Assembly (NCBI GenBank): GCA_910587195.1
Contig: CAJUKL010000046.1
Coordinates: forward strand, 1-18,428
Direction: 5' to 3'
DNA length: 18,428 nucleotides
From: an uncultured Clostridia bacterium
GTDB lineage: Bacteria > Bacillota > Clostridia > Lachnospirales > Anaerotignaceae
Shown in pieces: positions 13,157 to 18,428 of this stretch. The position numbers and the translations under genes are program-made. The notes under the pieces were generated by a model. That model searched no databases and was not told where the DNA came from. It was given only the letters and a program-made list of their open reading frames with translations. The stretch's first letter is position 1. The number at the start of each line of letters is the position of its first letter.

Positions 13157-13273
13157 ATTACTTGGACAAGTCCCTGATAATCAGATGTTCTGATATACCG
13201 AATCTGCAAATTCAGTATATCATAAAATAATAAAAAAGACAAATTTTTTTAATTAACATCTGTTCAGGGACTT
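13148..13273 (+). promoter_or_regulatory. multi-hairpin leader between int and primase, element 2
   Basis: Outer arms AAGTCCCTGA (13168-13177) with TCAGGGACTT (13264-13273) and AGATGTT (13183-13189) with AACATCT (13255-13261) enclose a near-perfect 30-bp palindrome (13192-13221, GATATAC...GTATATC). CCAAGT/ACTTGG (13148-13153, 13160-13165) adds another hairpin at the int stop. The outer stem ends in TTTT just before the primase ribosome binding site. It could attenuate readthrough from int into replication genes; function is not shown. Confidence 0.5.
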
Positions 13274-13295
13274 TTATAAAGAAAGAGGGTACTTT

Positions 13296-13946
13296 ATGAA
13301 GAATATTTTTGAACAGGTAAAAGAAAGTGTTACAACGAAACGAGCTGCGATGCATTATGGCTTGAATGTAAATCAAAATAATATGGTATGTTGTCCATTT
13401 CATAATGACAGACACCCAAGCATGAAAGTAGCAGAAAGATATTATTGTTTTGGTTGTGGTGAAAAAGGCGATGTAATCAATTTTGTAGCAAAGTTACATA
13501 ATTTGTCACAGTATGAAGCGGCAAAAAAATTGGCTTTAGATTTTGGATTACAGATAGAGAAAATAGAGAAAAACGCTTATCAGAATAAAAATAAAAAAGC
13601 AGCTCTAAAAGAAAAAACTGTTAGAAATAATTATCAAGTGCAAAAAGATTTTGAAAAATGGGAACAGAGATGTCAGAAAATATTGTCTGATTACAGCAGT
13701 TGGTTGGCATTTTGGAAAGAATTTTATGCACCAAAAGCTCCAAATGATATGATTTATGAGGAGTTTTTAGAGGCAGTAAATAATATCGAAAAAATAAAAT
13801 GGTATCAAGACATTTTGGAAAATAGTATATTAGAGGAAAAAATTTACTTCTTAGTACAATATGGAAAAGAGGTGATACAGATTGAAAAAAGAATGGGAGA
13901 ATATCAACGAGAAGTCATTGCAGGAATTGGACAAAACAATGACTGA
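13296..13946 (+). CDS. CHC2 zinc-finger primase-type protein
   Basis: 216 residues. The N-terminal 85 residues are a DnaG-type zinc-binding domain: Cys33-Pro-Phe-His36 and Cys51-x-x-Cys54, with NDRHPSMKV and GDVINFVAKLHNLSQYEAAKKLA. This domain recognises template for primer synthesis. The TOPRIM catalytic domain of DnaG is absent, so polymerising activity must come from elsewhere or from the poorly conserved C-terminal helical part. GAGGG lies upstream. The 3' end overlaps the SF3 helicase gene by 65 bp, suggesting coupled translation and a two-subunit primase-helicase, where phage P4 and many islands use one fused chain. Confidence 0.88.
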   Translation: MKNIFEQVKESVTTKRAAMHYGLNVNQNNMVCCPFHNDRHPSMKVAERYYCFGCGEKGDVINFVAKLHNLSQYEAAKKLALDFGLQIEKIEKNAYQNKNKKAALKEKTVRNNYQVQKDFEKWEQRCQKILSDYSSWLAFWKEFYAPKAPNDMIYEEFLEAVNNIEKIKWYQDILENSILEEKIYFLVQYGKEVIQIEKRMGEYQREVIAGIGQNND

Positions 13947-15252
13947 ATTAAACAATATAGATTACAAAAATCAAGGTATTACTTGGTTAGATGAAGAAAA
14001 TAACATTGATGAGGTAAAATTTTGTGAGGCATACTTACAGGAATATGATTTAAAATGTATCAACGGCTCTTTTTTTAGCATAGATGGCTTTGTATCTGAT
14101 GGAGAAATAGAAAAAAATATTTACAACATCATCAAAAATTATGTTGCAAGAAATGTTTCTAAAAAAGTGAAACAGCTTTTGGAAGTGTTGAGGTTTGAGA
14201 GCTATTCAGAGGAATTACCCATACAAGTAGATAGGATTCATGTAAAAAATGGAACGATATTTTTAAATGGAATGTTTTCGAGTAAAAAAGAATTTTGTTT
14301 AAACCGCTTGCCCATCAAGTACAATCCACAAATAGAACAACCAAAAGTATGGCTTGCTTTTTTAGAGGAATTGTTGGAAAAAGAGGATATTGTAACATTG
14401 CAAGAACATATGGGTTATTGCTTAATCCCTTCTACAAAAGGACAAAAAATGATGTTGCTGATTGGAAAAGGTGGAGAAGGCAAATCAAGAGTAGGCTTGG
14501 TTTTAAGAAGTATATTAGGCAATAATATGAACACAAGCAGTATACAAAAGGTAGAAATAAATAAATTTGCTAGGGCAGATTTAGAGTATAAATTGCTTAT
14601 GGTAGATGATGATATGAAAATGGAGGCATTACCTCAAACAAATTACATCAAGTCTATTGTCACTTTGGAAGATAAAATTGATTTAGAAAGGAAATCAAAG
14701 CAGAGTGTGCAAGGTACATTATATGTTAGATTTCTTTGCTTTGGGAATGGCAATTTAAACTCATTATATGACCGTTCCTATGGATTTTTTAGAAGGCAAA
14801 TTGTACTGACAACAAAAGAAAAAGACAAAAATAGAAAGGATAATCCATTTTTGATAGAGAAATTAAGGGCAGAAAAAGAAGGTATCTTTCTATGGTGCTT
14901 GGAAGAATTAAAAAGGCTTTTAAAAAATGATTATGAATTTACTATCAGCGAAAAGGCAAGTCAAAATTTGTATCGTGCTATGGAAGATGGTAACAATATC
15001 ATCAGTTTTATGAAAGCAGACGATTTTGTAAAACTAGAACCAGCTACTATGACAACATCTAAAAAACTGTATGGTTGCTATTGTCATTGGTGTGATGAAA
15101 ATGTAGAAAAACCTATATCTGCAAAGAGTTTTATTAGTTATTTAAAACAGTCTGAAAAAGAATACAACATACAATATTCTACAAATATTCTTTCAGAAAC
15201 AGGTAAAAAAGCAAGAGGCTTTAAAGGAATTTATATAAAGATAAGGACATAG
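13882..15252 (+). CDS. P4/D5-type SF3 replicative helicase
   Basis: 456 residues from TTG at 13882 with GAGGTG a few bases before. Residues about 85-175 resemble the D5_N region. Walker A is GKGGEGKS (195-202), Walker B LLMVDDD (238-244), sensor FGNGNL (287-292), and a DRSYGFFRR arginine-finger block follows (297-305), the order of superfamily 3 helicases. Residues about 395-456 (YGCYCHWCDE, SAKSFISYLKQ) look like the D5-type winged helix that binds origin DNA. SF3 helicases of phages, P4 and pathogenicity islands recognise iterons and open the origin. A candidate iteron region starts right after the stop. Confidence 0.9.
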   Translation: MKKEWENINEKSLQELDKTMTELNNIDYKNQGITWLDEENNIDEVKFCEAYLQEYDLKCINGSFFSIDGFVSDGEIEKNIYNIIKNYVARNVSKKVKQLLEVLRFESYSEELPIQVDRIHVKNGTIFLNGMFSSKKEFCLNRLPIKYNPQIEQPKVWLAFLEELLEKEDIVTLQEHMGYCLIPSTKGQKMMLLIGKGGEGKSRVGLVLRSILGNNMNTSSIQKVEINKFARADLEYKLLMVDDDMKMEALPQTNYIKSIVTLEDKIDLERKSKQSVQGTLYVRFLCFGNGNLNSLYDRSYGFFRRQIVLTTKEKDKNRKDNPFLIEKLRAEKEGIFLWCLEELKRLLKNDYEFTISEKASQNLYRAMEDGNNIISFMKADDFVKLEPATMTTSKKLYGCYCHWCDENVEKPISAKSFISYLKQSEKEYNIQYSTNILSETGKKARGFKGIYIKIRT

Positions 15253-15496
15253 CAAAAAAAGCGTATATGCGTATAAACATTGTAAAATCAACATTTTTAG
15301 AGCATAGAAAATGTGCAAAAAAACGTATTGGCACACGTGTTTTAATGCGAATGATAAAAATAATGCGTATATTTAAAAAAGCTGATAAAGTCAATATTTT
15401 TTGATAACGAAACAGTAAAGTATACGCATATACGCATCATTTTGGAGTTTATTCTTTATATATAGTTCCATATAAAAATTAACTGATGAAAACAAA
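15253..15496. repeat. candidate replication origin of element 2 (TGCGTATA iterons)
   Basis: A perfect 15-bp inverted repeat GCGTATATGCGTATA occurs at 15261-15275 and, inverted, at 15421-15435. It is made of the 8-mer TGCGTATA, also present singly at 15364-15371 and as two tandem inverse copies at 15421-15436. The interior is A/T-rich with a further hairpin ACATTTT/AAAATGT and similar GATAA segments. Iterons around an A/T region directly after an SF3 helicase gene are the layout of P4 and SaPI origins. No gene is present. Origin function is inferred. Confidence 0.65.
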
Positions 15497-15497
15497 T

Positions 15498-15588
15498 AAG
15501 CTCTCGGCGTTTGAGAGCGAAATACACCCATTGCACAAACCTTTGGTTTATACACTTGGTCTATTTCGCAACTGCGTTGAGCTTTTTA
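15498..15588 (+). other. candidate oriT, nested hairpins before the relaxase
   Basis: Exact inverted repeats are nested: AAGCTC (15498-15503) with GAGCTT (15579-15584), GCGAAATA (15517-15524) with TATTTCGC (15562-15569), AAACC/GGTTT (15537-15541, 15545-15549) and CTCTC/GAGAG (15501-15505, 15513-15517). The block is richer in G and C than its surroundings and lies 70 bp upstream of the relaxase frame, the usual place for a MobA/MobL transfer origin. The exact nick position is not identifiable. Confidence 0.65.
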
Positions 15589-15656
15589 TCACTAACATTA
15601 GAATAGTACAAAAGAGATAGTTTGTCAATTATTTTTGAGAAAGGAGAAAAAAGAAT

Positions 15657-17024
15657 ATCGCAAGAAATTCATTTATACAATTATCGAAACTAAGTAATGT
15701 AAAAGGTAGAATAGATTATATTACAAATCCAGAAAGACAAGAAAATTTGTATGCGACTTGTGAAACAGTACAAAGAAGTTTTTGGAAATTTCTTGCTATG
15801 GAAAATCAGCAAGACTTTCAAAAAAGCGGTTCTGCTGGAAAATGTATTGAAGCAAGAGAATTGATTATTGCCTTACCTGAAAGTTTTATAAAATATCAGC
15901 CTGAAAAATTATTGAAAATATTTACAGAGAAATTCAAACAAAAATATGGTGTGGAATGTGTATCTGCACTCCATCACAATAAAAAGAAAACAAACTACCA
16001 CATTCATTTGATTTTTAGCGAAAGAGAATTGCTTGAAAAAGAAGAATTCAAAACTGCATCAAGAAATCTGTTTTATAATGAATATGGAAAAAAAGTAAGA
16101 ACAAAAAAAGAAATTCAAGACGAGTTCGGAAAAATACGAAAGGGCTGCACCATCATTTCTAAAGGAGAGATATATGAAAGGCACTCTTTTGGAAATAAAA
16201 AAGTGTGTTTTAAAGATGTAAAATTTTTACCAGAAATAAAGAAGTATTACACGAATATGATAAATTATTATGTTAAAAATCCAAGTGAAAAATTAACTGT
16301 ATTTGATAGAGATAGTGTTTATATCGCAACCAAAAAAATCGGCAAAAACAATCCCAAAGCTGAACAAATAAAAAAAGATAATGCCATTAGGCAAGAGTGG
16401 AATAAAATCGCTGATGTGGCTCTTGTGGTTGGTATTAGTGATAAAAAGATAAAGGCAATAAGAAAGAATGAGATAACGACAAAAATACAACACTCTATGC
16501 AAATGGAAGGGTGGAAACCTGAACTATTCTATCATATCATAGTAAATGCGAATGATATTTTAAAAGATGTTGTTAAAAAACATAAAATGCAGTTAAAACC
16601 TACTTTAAATGTTGACATTGAACAATTTAATAAAATGGAAGCTTTAAATTTAAAATTACATATACAAGTAGAAGAGATACAAAAGTTAGAAAATATAGAG
16701 TTGCCAAAATTAGAAGAAAAACTGAAGAATATAAGGGGATTTTTTAAAGGAAAACAAAAAAGAATACTCCAGAAAGAAATAGAAAAATGCAAGGAAACTA
16801 TCAGTGCTAGCAAAGAAAATTTACAAAAAATGGTTCACCAACAAGGTTATAAAGATGTAGAAACATTTTTAAAATTGTATTCTGAAAGCAAAAAAGTTGT
16901 GGAACAATGGAAAAAAGAAAAATATGCCAAAAAAGAGAGTATTATAGAGAAGCTGAAAGAATTAGAACGAAAAGCGAATGTATATGAACAAACTATAGAA
17001 CAACATAAAGACATAGAGAGATAG
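15657..17024 (+). CDS. MobA/MobL (MobQ-type) relaxase, abnormal start
   Basis: The open frame encodes the relaxase that nicks oriT and pilots the strand. HHNKKKTNYHIHLIFSER (HIH metal motif) is clear, and residues about 300-455 are a lysine/glutamate-rich coiled coil. Family members start at a residue corresponding to codon 15657, before ARNSFIQLSKLSNVKGRIDYI, but here that codon is ATC, not ATG. AAGGAG lies 10 bp upstream and an in-frame stop occurs at 15636. The first ordinary start is TTG at 15747, which would remove 30 residues including the probable catalytic Tyr21. Either ATC is used or the gene is damaged. With the ATC start the length is 455 residues, normal for the family. Confidence 0.82.
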   Translation: MARNSFIQLSKLSNVKGRIDYITNPERQENLYATCETVQRSFWKFLAMENQQDFQKSGSAGKCIEARELIIALPESFIKYQPEKLLKIFTEKFKQKYGVECVSALHHNKKKTNYHIHLIFSERELLEKEEFKTASRNLFYNEYGKKVRTKKEIQDEFGKIRKGCTIISKGEIYERHSFGNKKVCFKDVKFLPEIKKYYTNMINYYVKNPSEKLTVFDRDSVYIATKKIGKNNPKAEQIKKDNAIRQEWNKIADVALVVGISDKKIKAIRKNEITTKIQHSMQMEGWKPELFYHIIVNANDILKDVVKKHKMQLKPTLNVDIEQFNKMEALNLKLHIQVEEIQKLENIELPKLEEKLKNIRGFFKGKQKRILQKEIEKCKETISASKENLQKMVHQQGYKDVETFLKLYSESKKVVEQWKKEKYAKKESIIEKLKELERKANVYEQTIEQHKDIER

Positions 17025-17108
17025 TCAGATAAAAAAGAACTTTTGATTTTAAGTAATGAAGGCTTGTTATATTAATTGGTAATATTATATATATTTTGAT
17101 GAAAAATG

Positions 17109-17137
17109 TTGCTTTTATTTCTAATTTAGTGTATAAC
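17109..17137 (+). promoter_or_regulatory. probable promoter of the methyltransferase gene
   Basis: TTGCTT (17109-17114) and TATAAC (17132-17137) are 17 bp apart in the 142-bp gap before the Dam-type gene. AAAGGGG follows before the ATG. This suggests the cargo is transcribed apart from the relaxase. Confidence 0.5.
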
Positions 17138-17166
17138 AATATTTATAAAGATAAAGGGGTGTCTAT

Positions 17167-18168
17167 ATGGCATTAATACCTACAAAAAAAATAGATAATT
17201 TTAAAAATCAAACTATAGATACGATAACAGATAATGTAAAATTGATTTCTAATGATTCTAATCGTTTGATTAATGCAAAAAACGTGAAGCCGTTTTTAAA
17301 ATGGGCAGGTGGAAAAAATCAACTTTTAAAAGAAATTAGAAATTATTATCCATTTATGAATAAAAGTATAACAAAGTATGCAGAACCTTTTGTAGGTGGT
17401 GGAGCCGTGCTTTTTGATATACTTTCAAAATACGATTTAGAAGAAATTTATATTAGTGATATTAATGGAGAATTGATAAATACTTATAAAATCATACGCG
17501 ATAATCCAAATAAGCTAGTAAAAATTCTTTTTAATATGCAAATGGAATTTATTTCTCTTACGATAAATGATAGAAAAAACTACTATTTACAAAAAAGAGA
17601 AAGATTTAATTTTTTAAAAGTGAATGATAATGAGGCAATAGAAAAAGCGGCATTAATGATTTTTTTAAACAAAACTTGTTTTAATGGCTTATTTAGGGTA
17701 AATAAAAAAGGATTATTCAATGTTCCGATGGGAGCATATAAGAATCCATTAATATGTGATAAAGAAAATATTTATGTGGTATCAGAAAAATTAAAAAATG
17801 TAAATATTGTTTGTGAAGATTACAAAAAGTCGGTAGATTTTATTGATGAATATACTTTTGTTTACATAGACCCACCATATAGACCTCTTACAGATACATC
17901 GAATTTTACAGCTTATACAACAGATTTATTTAATGATGAAAAACAGAAAGAACTTGCAAATTTTATTCATACTATTCATCAAAAAGGTGCAAAAGTACTT
18001 GTTAGTAATTCGGACCCTAAGAATGTGAATGAGAATGATGATTTTTTTGATACGATATACAAAGATTATAATATAAAAAGAGTAGAAGCTGCTCGTATGA
18101 TTAACTGCAATGGCAAGTCAAGAAACAAAATAAAAGAACTTTTAATATCAAATTTTAGGAGGGACTAA
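17167..18168 (+). CDS. dam: Dam-type N6-adenine DNA methyltransferase
   Basis: 333 residues of the D12-class (DpnM/MboI-like) methyltransferase family. Residues 1-40 are an unusual polar extension. The core starts KPFLKWAGGK (41-50), has the SAM-binding FVGGG (75-79), the NKTCFNGLFRVNKKG block (168-182) and catalytic DPPY (235-238), followed by LVSNSDP. The usual substrate of this family is GATC, but specificity is inferred only. A 59-residue Cys-rich protein starts 3 bp after the stop. No restriction endonuclease gene is visible before the window ends, so it may be an orphan or the first gene of a DpnII-type system. Confidence 0.9.
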   Translation: MALIPTKKIDNFKNQTIDTITDNVKLISNDSNRLINAKNVKPFLKWAGGKNQLLKEIRNYYPFMNKSITKYAEPFVGGGAVLFDILSKYDLEEIYISDINGELINTYKIIRDNPNKLVKILFNMQMEFISLTINDRKNYYLQKRERFNFLKVNDNEAIEKAALMIFLNKTCFNGLFRVNKKGLFNVPMGAYKNPLICDKENIYVVSEKLKNVNIVCEDYKKSVDFIDEYTFVYIDPPYRPLTDTSNFTAYTTDLFNDEKQKELANFIHTIHQKGAKVLVSNSDPKNVNENDDFFDTIYKDYNIKRVEAARMINCNGKSRNKIKELLISNFRRD

Positions 18169-18170
18169 TT

Positions 18171-18350
18171 ATGCCATATGGAGAATATGCACAATGTCCT
18201 TGTTGTGGAAAAACAGCTTATGGAAAAGATAATATTGAAAAAAAGTTTGGTTATCGTGACATGGGAGATGGGAGGATTATTCCACAATCTTATTGCAAAA
18301 AATATCGTTCTGCTGGTTGCAAAGCAGGATACCACTGTAAAGTGAAATGA
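18171..18350 (+). CDS. 59-residue Cys-rich protein, probable zinc ribbon
   Basis: The ATG at 18171 follows AGGAGG at 18157-18162, 3 bp after the methyltransferase stop, so it is certainly in the same transcript. Cysteines occur as Cys9-x-x-Cys12 (plus Cys11) and Cys42, Cys50 and Cys56, compatible with one zinc site. The middle reads KKFGYRDMGDGRIIPQSYCKKYR. I do not recognise the family. The position suggests an accessory or regulatory partner of the methyltransferase; a short remnant of an HNH-like nuclease is a weaker option. Confidence 0.7.
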   Translation: MPYGEYAQCPCCGKTAYGKDNIEKKFGYRDMGDGRIIPQSYCKKYRSAGCKAGYHCKVK

Positions 18351-18398
18351 GGTTTCATATATGAAGAATAGAGATTTTAACTAATTTCAGCAAGAATT

Positions 18399-18419
18399 CC
18401 CCCACCTCTTAGGTGGGGG
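18399..18419. repeat. GC hairpin resembling an IS200/IS605-type end
   Basis: CCCCCACCT and AGGTGGGGG pair perfectly around a CTT loop and are flanked by AATTC and GAATT, which extend the stem imperfectly. No T-run follows, so it is a poor terminator. Such hairpins mark the ends of IS200/IS605 elements in Clostridia, whose tnp genes would lie beyond the window. This rests on memory of similar ends. Confidence 0.4.
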
Positions 18420-18428
18420 ATGAATTGC

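Noticed and set aside
14295..14525. 76-codon open frame inside the SF3 helicase gene
   Set aside because: It is a shadow frame over the Walker A region with no ribosome binding site.
18399..18419. Rho-independent terminator for the methyltransferase operon
   Set aside because: The stem is strong but no T-run follows on the + strand; the flanks fit a transposon end better.

Overview
The window is very AT-rich. It uses strong AGGAGG-type ribosome binding sites, has several TTG/GTG starts, and its families are typical of low-GC Firmicutes mobile elements, so the host is probably a member of Clostridia (inference; no rRNA or complete core gene is present). Almost everything here is accessory DNA: two related integrative elements lie head to tail in the same orientation, with a short duplicate of the 3' end of the EF-Tu gene (tuf, 9918-9971) and a strong terminator between them.

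Element 1 (before base 1 to about 9917). A leftward XRE repressor, cut by the window edge, faces an excisionase-like gene (560-754) and a tyrosine integrase (770-1828). Matched operator palindromes sit at the two divergent promoters. A foldable leader leads into a RepA-like hexameric helicase ATPase (1952-2914), followed by about 600 bp of repeats and AT-rich blocks that look like a replication origin, then a 77-residue element protein (3525-3758) and a terminator. An 851-bp IS1-family insertion with imperfect terminal repeats and an 8-bp target duplication lies at 4032-4882. A structured, relatively GC-rich block at 5149-5260 looks like an oriT without a relaxase. The cargo is defensive: an MmeI-like fused restriction-methylation enzyme (5434-8238), an Abi-alpha/DUF4393 protein (8259-9044) and a HicA-HicB toxin-antitoxin pair with a near-perfect promoter.

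Junction (9726-10176). Two 11-bp-period direct repeat pairs, candidate integrase arm sites, flank the tuf remnant on either side. The simplest reading is tandem integration of two elements at the 3' end of tuf; the full tuf gene and the outer junctions lie outside the window.

Element 2 (about 10050 to beyond the right edge). It repeats the same plan with diverged sequence: three XRE-type regulators, an excisionase-like gene (11891-12082), an integrase roughly 60-70% identical to the first by eye (12083-13156), a complex hairpin leader, a CHC2 zinc-finger primase subunit (13296-13946) overlapping a P4/D5-type SF3 helicase (13882-15252), an iteron region with a perfect 15-bp inverted repeat, an oriT-like hairpin cluster, and a MobA/MobL relaxase. 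The relaxase has no canonical start codon upstream of its probable catalytic tyrosine. The cargo is a Dam-type adenine methyltransferase (17167-18168) and a 59-residue Cys-rich protein (18171-18350), followed at the edge by a G/C hairpin resembling an IS200/IS605 end.

Each element thus has its own repressor and operator set, excision/integration genes, replication gene plus origin, transfer site and defence cargo. The operators differ (TACGAA-N-TTCGTA against TTATCA-N4-TGATAA), which may let the two coexist.
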